Positions 54,245 to 64,000 of a stretch of DNA of 64,000 nucleotides are shown piece by piece. The notes beneath the pieces were generated by a model. It had not been told where the DNA came from. It saw only the letters and a list, made by a program, of their open reading frames with translations, and did no database searches. Origin of the DNA: Petrolisthes cinctipes (taxonomy: Eukaryota; Arthropoda; Malacostraca; Decapoda; Porcellanidae). The stretch is from contig JAWQEG010001559.1 in assembly GCA_033782935.1 (NCBI GenBank), forward strand, positions 3,299,501 through 3,363,500, read 5' to 3'. Position numbers and translations under genes: made by a program. Numbering within the stretch: position 1 is the stretch's first letter; each line of letters opens with the position of its first letter.

Positions 54245-56158
54245 TAGAAGGAAGCCCGTCGCCTCTGTAAAAGTCAGGAAAGACGATTATAAAACCAACT
54301 CCGGCATTAGACTTTGACCCATCAGTGTACACAGGGAGGGACTTCTCTAAAAAGAGAGAACGAGCCACTGGAGGAGGAAGAGATTCCTTCTTGTCTGAAA
54401 AGCAGGTGCAGGGGAAAACTTATGGTAGAAGCCAGGGAGCTACCCTGGGGACCCGCACAGGATGTTTGTGAAAGTGGCCAGAAGTTTTAAGGATAGAGTT
54501 GAGAGCAGCAGAGTGGAGCATATCAGTGAAATATGTTACAGCCTCGTCAGAGCTACCAAAATCTGCTACAGAAAAGACCGAAGAAGTTAGCTCTCTAAAA
54601 AACTGCCTGTCATTCTTCTCAATATTAACAGGTTCGTACCTGTTACCTTCTAAAAGTATAGGGAAGTGGTCACTGCCATATAAATCGGGCAACACACTCC
54701 AAGTAAAATCCAACAGAGCACTGTGTGAGCAAAGGGATAATGTCAATGGCGGTAAAAGTGCCAGTAGGGCTATTAAAATGTGTCACATCTCCCGTATTTA
54801 AAACTCCTAATCCCTCATCCTCAATAAGATAAGCCAATAAAACACCCCTGGTGTTGACCGAACTGTCACCTCACAGAGGATGACGACCATTAATATCACC
54901 CAATAAAATAAATGGAGAGGGAAGGTCCCATACAAGACGGTTGAGATCACTCTTCTCAAATGTAACACTGGGAGGAAGGTATAAACTGCACACAGTGTAC
55001 GGGCGGCCCATAATAACCTTAACTGTGACAGCCTGGAGCAGAGTGTCAAGCTCTAGGCTCGTGCATGGATCTTCTCGGCGAACTAGGATAGCAGAGCCAC
55101 AATGGTGACCCTGCCCTACAAATGAATTGGAATAAAATGCAGAGTATGCTGGAGGACTAGCAGAAATATAGTCCCCAAGCATTGTTTCTTGGAGAGAAAC
55201 ACATGCAGGAGAGAAGCTAGAGAGAAGAACACGCAGTTCCTCCCAAGAACCACGCAAACCAAGGCAATTCCACTGAAGGACCTCGAACAGTGATACTTTA
55301 GTACTTCCCACTACCACCTTGACCTGAGGGTTTATTCAAACGATAAGTTTAGTCTAATCCTGGGCCACTAAAAGAAGAGTGAGCCCGAGGAGTAGTACTT
55401 GGGACCCGTAGACGAGTCCCTGAAATATCTGATATTTTAGATGAAGATGAAGGTAGATGAACAGGGATATTCTTTGAAACAATTACATTGGTATTGTCCT
55501 GTACAGCAGTGGTATCACTGACACAGGCAGATACATCAACATCCATAATACAGGTGGAAGAATCGCTCCGCTGCTCAAGCGGAAGAGAAACTGAATCTTT
55601 TGAAGTCACAACATCCGAGGCATCCACATTAACTTCACGCCTCTCTGATGATCCCGAAGGAAGCTTGCGAGGGTGAACATGTTGAATCAAGAGATTCATC
55701 AGACCAAGAGAACGCTTCTGGTGAATTTGAGAGGAAACTATGGATGAGTCCACAGAGACGGTTGCCTTACAAGGAGGGACATCTATGGAGTCGAGTGCCT
55801 CAAAGGAACTACGAAGACGTCTCTGTGGCAGTTTAGGTGACTTAAGTTTCCTCTTTGGAAAGCGTGTGGTAGCATGAACCTCTACCACATGGACACCTTT
55901 AGCTAAAGTCTGAGAATTGTCATCAGTTGAAGGGTCACCAGAATGAGTGTCTAATATAGTTTCCAAGACAGAGAAACTATTACGTAGTGAAACCTTAGAA
56001 ACGCTCTCGCTAGAGCAAGAAGCAACCGCTTCTTGAGAGAGTTGAGAGGGTGCTGCAACTGATTTAGGGCGAAGCGAGGAGGTGTATGTCTTCACACCAC
56101 CATCCTACTGTCGCCTGAAGTTGAGTTGCCCTCTGGCACTACCAATACTGATGAATTG
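54245..56158 (-). mobile_element. I/Nimb-like LINE fragment (copy g), inverted
   Basis: Reading the minus strand: ORF1 tail from 56150 (NFRRQ... to GPGLD at 55350), then ORF2 endonuclease 55317-54640 (VLQWNCLGLRGSWEELRVLL, SLQETMLGDYIS, GDINGRHPL) and SDHFPILLEG at 54680. An internal deletion jumps from TSGHFHKHP to VRVPRVAPWLLP and the RNase H start VYTDGSKSNAG near 54330. GDINGRH replaces GDFNGRH. Confidence 0.78.
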
Positions 56159-58880
56159 GGTGTTAGCTTCCAGTCTGGCTTTCGTAAACACCGTCCCACT
56201 ACAGATGCTCTGGTCAGGTTGGAAGCTGCTGCATGTAAGGCTTTTGCACGACATCAACACCTTGTCTGTGTATTCTTTGATTTAGAGAAAGCCTATGACA
56301 CTACATGGCAATATGGCATCCTGCAGCAACTACATGCATATGGCCTGTGGGTTCACCTTCCAATCATTCTTAAGGAGTTTCTCAGTGGTTGCAGTTTTTC
56401 TGTGAGGGTTGGTACAGCCCTCTCAGCATCCGTTGCACAGGAGGAGGGCGTCCCCCAAGGAAGCGTCCTCAGTGTCACATTGTTTGCAGTAGCAATTAAT
56501 GCCATTGCCTCATCCCTTACGGATGGTATAGCCAACTCGATGTACGTTGACGACCTGGCGGTCTGGTTTGCTGCTTCCTGTATGTCAGTGGCGGAGCGGC
56601 GCATGTAGCTTGCCCTCTTGTTCATGTATGGTCAACGGATACATTGTGTCGAGGAGACTCGTTTTTTGGTTCTCCTTTTTGACAAACGTTTGACTTGGGT
56701 TCCCCACTTACGTACACTTAAGGTCTCTTGCCTCAAGGCTTTTAACCTGTTGCGGGTCCTGGGCCATACGGCCTGGGGGGCTGATCGGGCCACCCTCCTC
56801 CGTCTATACAGTGTTCTTATATTGTCGAAAATCAACTATGGCTGTGAGGTGTACTCCTCTGTCAAGGATGCCCGTCTCAGAGTCTTGGACTTTGTTCCTC
56901 ATGCTGGCATACATCTGGTGACCGGAGCCTTCATGTCGTCCCCAATCCCTAGTCTCCTGGTGGACTCTGATGTACCACCTCTTGATCTCCGTCGCCAGTC
57001 CTTGATGGTTCGTTGTTGGCATTACATCGACTTCCTGACTCCCTTCCCTGCTTGGCAGTGTAATCTGATATCATGTCTCAGTACTACCTTTCACTTTCTC
57101 GCACACCATAACTCTTTGGCTTCCGGGTGAGGAAGGTTATGGAGGAGATGGGCATTGATGACTTCCCGATTTGTCCTGTGCGGGTTCCCAGGGTAGCTCC
57201 CTGGCTTCTTCCATAAGTTTTCCCCGGCACATGCTTCTCAGACAAGAAGGAATCTCTTCCTCCTCCAGTGGCTCGTTTCCTCTTTTTAGAACTTGCCTTT
57301 CACTCACAGGGAGTCCCTCACTGTGTACACTGATGGGTCAAAGTCTGATGCTGGAGTTGGTCTTGAAGTTGTCTTTCCTGACTTTTGTCGTGGCGGCAGG
57401 CTCCCTTCTGTCATGTCAATTTCTACTCTTGAGCTCTTGGCGCTTTTACATGCCCTCCAAGTGATTTTTACTCTCTCAGCCTTCTTTTACTATTTCTAGC
57501 GATTCCTGTAGTGCCGTTTTTTTTTTTTTTTTTCTATACCTCAACCTCGGGACTGTAGGCTGTTAGTAGCCCGTGACTCTTGCGAGGCCTCGAGATTATT
57601 GGGTGTCACACTAGATGAGACAGTGGAGCTTCGTGGTGATGTTGGTACAGTTGCTTCTCTTCTGTCCCACTAGATGACGACACCTTATTTATACACGTCA
57701 CTATCAGGGGAGAGCAGCTACACCGTCACTCATAGCATTTTGGAATATGGTCGGGCATCTTCTATTTTGTGAGTTGACGACGATGTAGGGGGTATTTTCT
57801 TGACGTGTCGGTGTAGCCAGGTTAGTTGAGGAACAGCTAGACCCATCAGATCACCTCGAAAAAATCCCAGACGTTTTCTCGTGGACTCGAACCAGGGCTC
57901 TTGCCATTCGCAGTCCGTCACTCTATCCACTCTATCCACTCAGCCACGCCTTGCAGGCCTTGTGCAATTTTAACTCTTCCCATCTCCTGGTGTTGGCTAT
58001 TCTCGAGTGGCTTGTCCTTCTGGGTCGTTGTGGTCGCAGAGTTATATTTTGTTGGATCCCGGCGCATGTGGGTGTCTATGGGAATGAGCTGGCTGATGCC
58101 CTTGCTAAGGCTGCAGTCTTCAGTTCTCGGCCTCCTGCCAGGCGTCATCCCATTCCTACAGTGGACCTTCGACCCTACATAGATGCTGCCATTCGTTCTC
58201 GCTGGCAGGACAGATGGGATGCCATCGGGGCTAACAAGCTCTGCGGCCTCCGCCAGCGCCTTGGTTTGTGGAGCTACATTGGCCTGTCCGGCCGGTGGGA
58301 GACGGCTCTTATTCATCTCCGCGTTGGCCACACACTATTGACTCATGGTTTTTTAATGGAGAGGGCTCACCCTCCCTACTGTGATGATTGTCTGTTCCCT
58401 CTAACAGTACGGCATCTTATTGTCGAGTGTCCCAGCCTTGGGGACCTTCATCGTAGGCACCTCTCCGAGTACCGGGTGGGTGACGGTTTTTACAGTCTCT
58501 CCCAGGTCCTCGGGGAGGAGGCTTGTGGTGTGGGAGGGTACACCCTCTCCTATGTGGAGGAGGCTGGCCTCCTCCACAAATTGTGAATTTTATTATATTT
58601 ATGGCTATTCATTTTTAGGTTGGTAAAGTTTAATGTTTCTTTCGTTTATATTTTAATTTTTTTGTATAATTAACTTAAGTAGGTTATTTTATTAAAATAT
58701 AATTATTGGAAGATGTGGCTTTTATTCATGCTGCTTCTCCCCTTCGAGGTAGTGAAAATTATTTAATGTTTGTACATATTTTATTAATGATGTAGATGAC
58801 CATTTTATGTTGGGCGGTATATGACCATTGCTGTTGCGCCGCCAGATGCCTAATGGCATCTATAAATAAATCATAATCAT
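56159..58880 (+). mobile_element. I/Nimb-like LINE fragment (copy h): RT, RNase H and 3' end
   Basis: Plus-strand ORF2 resumes at FQSGFRKHRPTTDALVRLEA, then VFFDLEKAYDTTW, EEGVPQGSVLSVTLF and MYVDDLAVWFAASCMSVAER. RNase H follows: YTDGSKSDAGVGLEVVF (57310), ELLALLHALQVIF, a SINE insertion, and from 57950 to 58586 CWIPAHVGVYGNELADALAK, ending in the CDDCLFPLTVRHLIVECPSL zinc motif and EEAGLLHKL. The 3' UTR ends near 58870 (GGCATCTATAAATAAATCAT). Several frameshifts occur. It is the only copy here with a complete RNase H C-terminus. Confidence 0.85.
57516..57945 (-). mobile_element. tRNA-derived SINE with poly(A) tail
   Basis: On the minus strand the 430-bp insert starts with a tRNA-like head: GCGTGGCTGAGTGGATAGAG (A box, with a 9-bp GATAGAGTG duplication) and GGTTCGAGTCC (B box) at 57886-57896. 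A unique body follows and ends in about 18 A residues. It interrupts the LINE RNase H gene between GTAGTGCC and CCTTGCAGG, with only GCC as a possible target duplication. The head looks Ser- or Leu-like, which I cannot settle. Confidence 0.88.
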
Positions 58881-59460
58881 AATCCATTGTTTACATGTAC
58901 TCTTTATGAGTGCATTATAGGTTACTTGGAATCAGAAGGTGCTTCGTAACTTCTTTCTATTAATTATATATAGCTCACCACTACAGAAAACTTAGAAAAG
59001 CCACTAAATATTTACTTAAGCCACCCCTCTATGTATGGAAACTATTGGCCACGACTGTACTTGACCAATTAGTATATAATTGCACCAACCCACCGAATCT
59101 GCCAACTGGCAGCTGCTAGAGTTCTAGGTGTCTACTGCCATCTGCCGACTGCTGTTAAATAAGCTGTAGCCTGTAGGCTGGCCTGGCGCAGTCACTGACT
59201 ATTTACTGAACACGTCAGCGACAGACGAGTAGTACGACTGTACAGTGTACACACACACACGCATGCTAAAAGAGGGTTAACCTTAAAGTAGAATGTTCGT
59301 CAAGAAAATTATTTTGTTGCCTTTTCATCCGGATATTAGGTTATTCTGGACAGACGACAGTGGAATGTAAATTCGAATTTTAATAAAGTACGAAAAGAGA
59401 ATGGAAAATGCACGAAAAAATAACTTATTTTCGTACCGTACCATACTCAACAAGAATAAT
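58881..59460. other. hAT interior, no coding recognised
   Basis: The remaining hAT sequence between the LINE 3' end and the right subterminal repeats (TTTTCGTACCGTACCATACT near 59430). It should hold the 5' part of the minus-strand transposase, but I see no BED finger or other domain. Confidence 0.4.
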
Positions 59461-59716
59461 TGAGGCGCCTCGTCTATTTGCATAACGGGATAAACACCTC
59501 CTCTGGCAAAATTGAGTTAACACTGTCTTCCCCCCTAGTAAACATCTACAATTTACGGGGTGAAGTCCAAATCCCCTTTTGGAGTTTCTAATAAGGCTAA
59601 AAATGAAGTATAAATAGAGAGACTATAGCCTTTTGCACACAGATGTTAAACTTTAAACCCATTTTTCTCAAAACTTGAGTTGTGTCGCTTATCTCGTTAT
59701 GCAAATAGACGCCTCA
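59461..59716. mobile_element. MITE in hAT subterminal region
   Basis: TGAGGCG and GTCTATTTGCATAACGGGAT at the left are answered by TATCTCGTTATGCAAATAGA and CGCCTCA at the right, arms of about 30 bp with a 4-bp CCTC insert in the left arm. The flanks AATAAT and ATTATT are themselves complementary, so the exact boundary is uncertain. ATTTGCAT is an octamer-like word but no function is implied. Confidence 0.75.
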
Positions 59717-59809
59717 ATTATTATCGTACCGTAATTTCATACGTACTGTTAGATTTAAAAATACCAAACCTTACCGTAATTCCGTACCGTACTTTACTGC
59801 CACCTTTGC

Positions 59810-60083
59810 TTGAGAGTTGCTAGAACGGTGCTTGAGAGTTGCGGTCCGAGAGAGGTGATGGCGGTGTACGGTGTCGGAGCGAGGCGGCTAGCAGGGTAGA
59901 GAGGGAGAAGAGTGTGTTCCCTGTGGTTGCTGCGAGCTAAGTGACTGAGCGGAACGGCGTTGAGGTGGGGAAGGATGCAAGGCTATGTTGCAAGCCAGCG
60001 GCAACAGCAGTAGTAGACTCGTGGTATTTCATGGAGGATGTAGAGCACAAGGAATATGGATACATGGTGCTTGGGTCACTACA
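59810..60083 (-). repeat. 5' LTR of gypsy element 2, 5' part
   Basis: Begins on the minus strand with TGTAGTGACCCAAGCACC and continues to the hAT target duplication TTGAGAGT at 59810-59817. Together with 51598-51804 it makes an LTR of about 480 bp. The start is inferred from the TGTAG terminus shared with element 1. No second LTR is present to confirm it. Confidence 0.5.
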
Positions 60084-61093
60084 ATACCAAGAACACGAAC
60101 ATAAAGAAAACGTATAGCTATAAAAGCGGTAACTAAAATAATAATATTTTTATGTGAATTTTTCACTTTTGTCCTATTTTGAGCATTTATATAGCATTCG
60201 GTGTGGAAAGGGGTATATTCCGAGTTATTGTCACACAGCAGGTAACAAAAATGTTCTTGATAGCAAATTTCAGCTAGCAAAAGTTGACATAAATTTATAC
60301 AAGCGTTGTTTCCTAGACTACCCATTTATATATTTTTTTCACCTCAAAACTTAGACTGACTTTTATTTATATAGATATGTAACTCAGTGTCATAGTTATG
60401 GCTGTCTATGTGTTCAACTTGTGCGTTAAGGATCAGATTAAGATGTAATTATTAAACATTTAGCTAAGTTTACCTGTGAATAATAACAAAACACTTGGTA
60501 TTAGATAATGGAAATTAATTAGTAGCCTAAGCTGTGGAGTACTAAAATAACTATGAGTATAATGCACGCACCATGGAAATCCTGCAATTATATACAGCCT
60601 TTCGCTTATATATAGTAAGCTAGTGTGAGCTTAATATGACCCATAATGATGACACATTGTTTTTTGTTTACCTTACTATAGCACCAACAATTCCATACGT
60701 TGTCTGTTAACTCATTATATCAGCTCTCACGATTATTTTACTATACATATAAAATATACTGTATATATTAAACATATTATATAATAAATATACGCATCTA
60801 CATTTTTGGTACTAATAAATATTCAGGAGAAAAAAAAAACAGTTGAAGAGACACGCCATTGCCGTGCGGTGCACAATTTTTTTCCTCATTATGCATGAGC
60901 CCATAGTAGTATATGATAGTACCCTTCCGCGTAGTAAAGTATTTCCCAGCTACTTCTTTATGTTATTATAAATGCTCAATATTTCGGAAGTGGCCGCCAT
61001 CTGATTTTAAATAAGCAGTAGTTGATTGACAATTACATGAAAAAAAGATTCATATATCTTTCAAAGCTAAGTAAAAATATTATGCATTAGGCT
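60084..61093. other. No gene recognised
   Basis: AT-rich sequence with short frames only. I see no repeat pair, RNA gene or exon. An A-run at 60830 may mark the end of an unidentified retroposon. Confidence 0.5.
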
Positions 61094-61876
61094 ACGCTCG
61101 GACTATATGTGATTATTGATTACGATTTCAAATACTTTACCCAGAGTGGAAGTAATAACTATTGGTCTGTAATTAGTTAGATCAGATGAGGTGCCTTTTT
61201 TGGGGCACTGGGTGGATATTTGCTTCTTTCCAGGTATTAGGAAAAGAAGGCAGTCCAAATACATAAACGGAATAGTTTAGAAAGAATGGGAGCCAAATCT
61301 GAGGAGCATTCTTTTAGGACAACAGAAGGGATTTCATCTGGGCCAGGGGCTTTGTCAGAAATTAAGTTATCTATGATTGTTTTATCTGTTTTGGTCTGGA
61401 TCTTCAAAGTGGGAATTTCTTGGGAATCAATATTGAGTATGGGAACATTCTGTTCCATATCTTCCATGGTTGAGTTAGTGGAGAATATATTGGCAAGGAT
61501 ATTGGCTTTTCCACGTGGGTCACTTACTAGTGTACCTATTGGAGATTTTAAAGATGGTGTGGATGATGCTTTATTGAAATTGGAATTGAAAGAAATAACA
61601 GTTGACCAAAATTTTTTATTGTCATTGGGATTATTTAATAACTTGTTTGCCTGTTTATGAAGGAAGTTAGATTTGGCCAGACCTGTTACCACTTTAATAT
61701 GATTTCTAACAATTTTGAAATAATTATATGATTCTAATGTTCTTGATTTTGTGTATGCATTATAGGCTATTGCTTTTTGTGACATTGCTCGGGCGCAATT
61801 ATGGTCAAACCATTTTGGGGAGTCAGATCTTTTGTTGTATTTCTGGGAAGGTATGAAAAGTTTCAATCCGATTTTG
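61094..61876 (-). mobile_element. LINE-A fragment (copy 2)
   Basis: The minus strand is open for 209 codons (61866-61237): MKLFIPSQKYNKRSDSPKWF, WSTVISFNSNFNKASSTPSL, NILANIFSTNSTMEDMEQNV, and LISDKAPGPDEIPSVVLKEC, the RT N-terminal block. After a shift it reads into the N-YR-I region near 61170 and stops at 61094. It is collinear with 4700-5440 of copy 1 (roughly 90 percent identical) and keeps the 20 bp that copy 1 lost. Both the endonuclease and the RT palm are missing, so it is an internal piece. Confidence 0.82.
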
Positions 61877-62324
61877 AAATGTCGACTAGATAAATTCTGA
61901 ATCCCTCCTAATCCGCCCTGTCATAGTGCCACTTTGTTACCGTGATGCGCTCGGAATGGATAGGAGTTTGGGACGTAGAAAAAGAGGCCTTTATGGGACG
62001 GTGGGCAGCCAAAGGTCGAAATATTCTTGTACATGGACGAATTGTTTTTAAACATTTCTATAATACATCTGTGGTGGTGGCAACACTCCCCCAAAGTTAT
62101 ATGGCTATATCTCTTTTCTAAGTATTTTTTCTAAAATAAATTAGATAAAATATTGACAACCGCTGGCAATCTCAAATATATACAAAATAACATGTATCTT
62201 GAGATAAGCGCAAATAATTTATAGCTATCTTTTTTGTTTCAAGAAATTATTTTCATGGAGGTATCTGGCAACTCCCAGTACCCTCTAGACACCCAGACGC
62301 CAAGTCGCCAACGGACAAAAGCTC
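61877..62324. other. No gene recognised
   Basis: Unique sequence between the LINE-A fragment and the MITE. Nothing supported. Confidence 0.45.
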
Positions 62325-62333
62325 AGCCGGGCC

Positions 62334-62577
62334 GCATTTTCGTGAAGTCTGGCGGGCTACGTGGCATCACCACTTACTTCTGGGCCAAAATAGTGGTGGT
62401 TGGAAGGAGAATAACGTTTGGGTTATAACGATAAAACCAACCATGGGATAATCTTTGAAATAGTTTCATTCTCTTTCCCAGCTAATTTTACAGTAAATGA
62501 ACGTAACGTAACCTTACCTAACATAACCTAACCAAATCAAGCACTGACATATACCCGTATAGAGTTCACGAATATGC
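62334..62577. mobile_element. 244-bp MITE with 9-bp target duplication, copy 2
   Basis: Flanked on both sides by AGCCGGGCC (62325-62333 and 62578-62586), a perfect 9-bp duplication. The ends GCATTTTCGTGAAGTCTGG and GAGTTCACGAATATGC are a diverged inverted repeat. The interior matches the inverted copy at 24730-25005 but lacks the TTAGG expansion. It lies 165 bp before the MULE frame on the same side of the window. Confidence 0.88.
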
Positions 62578-62742
62578 AGCCGGGCCGGGGCGCTGAGGCT
62601 CAGCTCACTGAGTCACTGTCTCACTGAGTTCAGTTTCAGTGCCTCTCCAAATCTGGTAGGAGGAGGTTGTCGCTTCCTGGCCTCTCCTACCGAAACACGA
62701 TAGTCCTTGTTAATCACGTACTGTACTATTGCTGCTGTCAAC

Positions 62743-64000
62743 ATGGGAGGGGTTAAAATACACACTAAACTGATGAGGCAGAGTGCACAAGAGGCCCGTG
62801 AAGCTAAGAAGAGAAGGAGAAGGAAGAAACAAATAAGAAAGAGGAGACAGCAACTGTACCAAGTCCGTCCACCACACCACCACACAGACCACATCCTCGA
62901 CCAGCGACACGCCATCGTCCGCTAAGAGGAGGAAACTAGAGGTTCATCTTGCATCAACGAAGACTGCAGTTGAAGACAAGAACATGATATTTAGTATAAA
63001 TTAACTCCAAAAATCATTTTCTAAAGTCTCGTGTAGTCATTGCTTTGGAAAATTGAAAACTAGTGTTACTAATCTGTACATGGACTATAAAATAGACCTA
63101 GAATGCGAAGAATGTGGTAATAAAGTGATGGACTCGGATGTCAAGGACACTCCACTAACAATTAAAGTCTATGGTGTACAGTACTATGGATGTAGGTATA
63201 GGTAATAGAGGCTTTCATACCTTGACTGGAAATCTGAGCATGAAACCACTCCATAAAAATTAAGATTAAGTCTATGGTACTTGATACTACAAAAGACAAA
63301 GTACACTAATGAGGTATTAGATGGTAGTATTAAGGCTGCTAAACAACATTCTTCAGCTGATAAGTATGGCATTTATGACATGAGTTATTTTTTTTGGGTC
63401 ATGGCAAAAACGAAGACACATGAGGAAACTAACTGTAGGTGCTGTCATAGATGTTGAAACAGGGTGTGTCTTATATTACGAAACTTACTAAATTTTGTGA
63501 GGTGTGTATAAAGAAGGAAAATGCCATAAAAAAAAAACAGTGACCAAAGATGAATTTGATAAATGGTTGATAGACCACAAAGACAAGTGCTTGAAAAATT
63601 ATGAAGGGAGTTCAGGTGGTATGGAGACTGCAGCAGCTTTGAAGCTATTTGGTAGAAGCTTAGATAAGTATATAAGATACACAGTGTTCATATCTGTTGG
63701 TGACAGTTCTGCATATACTGCTGTATGTAATATGAATAACGGCAAAGGACCATATGATGGTGTGAAGGTTGAGAAAGGTGAGTGTATAAATCACGTAGGG
63801 AAGAGACTGGGCAAAGCATTGAGAAAAGTAAGAGAACAGGTGGTAACAGAGAAGAAGACGAAGACAGGAAAAATACGAAGAGTAAAAGACATGGGAGGTA
63901 AAGGAAAACTGACTGACTTTGTCATAGGAAAGCTACAGAAGTACTATGCTGCTGCAATTCGACGATTTGTTGGAGGGACGGTTGAGGAGCTGAGGAAAAA
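62743..64000 (+). pseudogene. Mutator-like (MULE) transposase, degenerate, runs off the window
   Basis: A first frame from ATG 62743 (MGGVKIHTKLMRQSAQEARE, then a run of Lys/Arg) stops at 62923. Later blocks include C-x2-C and CEECGN zinc-like pairs near 63040-63118. GSWQKRRHMRKLTVGAVIDV and ETGCVLYYET lie near 63396-63485, the W-Q/R-R-G...G.V.D..TG.VL pattern of animal Mutator-like transposases. An open frame from 63540 to the window end has YEGSSGGMETAAALKLFGRS, ISVGDSSAYTAVCN, ECINHVGKRLGKALRKVRE and KLTDFVIGKLQKYYAAAIRR. ISVGDSS stands where I recall GDGDS, so one acidic residue may be lost. Frameshifts in the first half indicate a dead gene. Confidence 0.8.

Larger units (their letters stand above)
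51805..59809 (-). mobile_element. hAT-superfamily DNA transposon with nested insertions
   Basis: The ends share GCAARGGTGGCAGTA, continue as GTACGGTACG, and have subterminal CGTACCGTA-type repeats on both sides, as is common in hAT elements. The flanks TTGACACT and TTGAGAGT (6 of 8 matching) are a plausible decayed 8-bp target duplication within the gypsy LTR. The minus-strand transposase remnant lies at 53046-54231. Two LINE pieces with a SINE (54245-58880) and a MITE (59461-59716) sit inside. Without those the element would be about 3.1 kb, a normal hAT size. Confidence 0.8.
46966..60083 (-). mobile_element. Ty3/gypsy element 2 (minus), 3' half missing
   Basis: Its 5' LTR runs from TGTAGTGACCC at 60083 to TTACA at 51598 and is split by a hAT transposon (51805-59809). 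ATTGGTGACCC then follows as primer binding site, as in element 1. A leader with an 82-bp tandem repeat, a CR1 tail and a tRNA-Glu precedes gag (49069-47903) and a repeat-rich continuation to 46966. Most of pol and the 3' LTR are absent, and the sequence changes abruptly to LINE RNase H at 46965. Confidence 0.75.

Noticed and set aside
62613..62915. Minus-strand 100-codon membrane-like frame (LIC/FLLLLF stretch)
   Set aside because: It is the complement of the Lys/Arg-rich start of the plus-strand MULE frame.

Overview
The window looks like nuclear DNA of an arthropod, most likely a crustacean. It carries spliced exons of an ionotropic receptor (IR/iGluR-type) gene, a crowd of arthropod-style retrotransposons and DNA transposons, many (GA)n/(CA)n/(TAA)n microsatellites, and no operons, ribosome binding sites or other bacterial signals. 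The organism is inferred from family flavour only (RNase H-bearing I/Nimb-like LINEs, RTE, CR1, Ty3/gypsy, hAT, P and MULE elements); I could not search a database.

Host genes. Three minus-strand exons (32299-32099, 31554-31464, 492-213) join in phase, with consensus splice sites, into the S1 half-lobe and first membrane segment of an ionotropic receptor. The intron between the last two is about 31 kb and is filled with transposons. A second possible minus-strand exon (1990-1724) encodes a single membrane segment and an Arg-rich tail. An intact-looking tRNA-Glu(CTC) lies at 50169-50240, and a tRNA-Gly(GCC)-like gene at 24702-25057 is split by a small transposon.

Layout. 0-6 kb: IR exon, then LINE debris with a CR1 tail nested inside another LINE. 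6.2-13.6 kb: I-like LINE pieces split by a 5.6-kb Ty3/gypsy element with two LTRs and a 4-bp target duplication. 13.6-16.9 kb: P-element remnants, a 530-bp palindrome, and a P-like element with perfect 8-bp target duplications sitting in a LINE tail. 17-21 kb: microsatellites, foldback repeats, a gypsy RNase H scrap and a TA-flanked element. 21.3-28.1 kb: one I-like LINE (minus) split by a 1.97-kb TA-flanked element that itself holds a MITE, a 100-bp direct repeat and the split tRNA-Gly. 28-35 kb: mostly unassigned, with foldback and gypsy scraps, two IR exons and a solo LTR. 35.9-40.2 kb: a 56-bp minisatellite and an RTE LINE carrying an in-frame (GA)n and a 140-bp foldback insertion. 41-47 kb: the longest I-like LINE (plus), with ORF1 and ORF2 broken by frameshifts. 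47-60.1 kb: a second gypsy element (minus) whose 5' LTR is split by an 8-kb hAT element, which in turn holds two I-like LINE pieces and a tRNA-derived SINE. 61-64 kb: a LINE fragment, a 9-bp-TSD MITE, and a Mutator-like (MULE) transposase pseudogene running off the right edge.

The window is therefore a layered record of insertions, up to four levels deep, around or beside a chemosensory-type receptor gene. I see no defence system, CRISPR array or biosynthetic cluster. The most unusual items are the MITE inside a tRNA-Gly T-arm, the tRNA-Glu fused to a CR1 tail, the long palindrome, and the modular 15-bp-multiple repeats in a gypsy gag-pol region.
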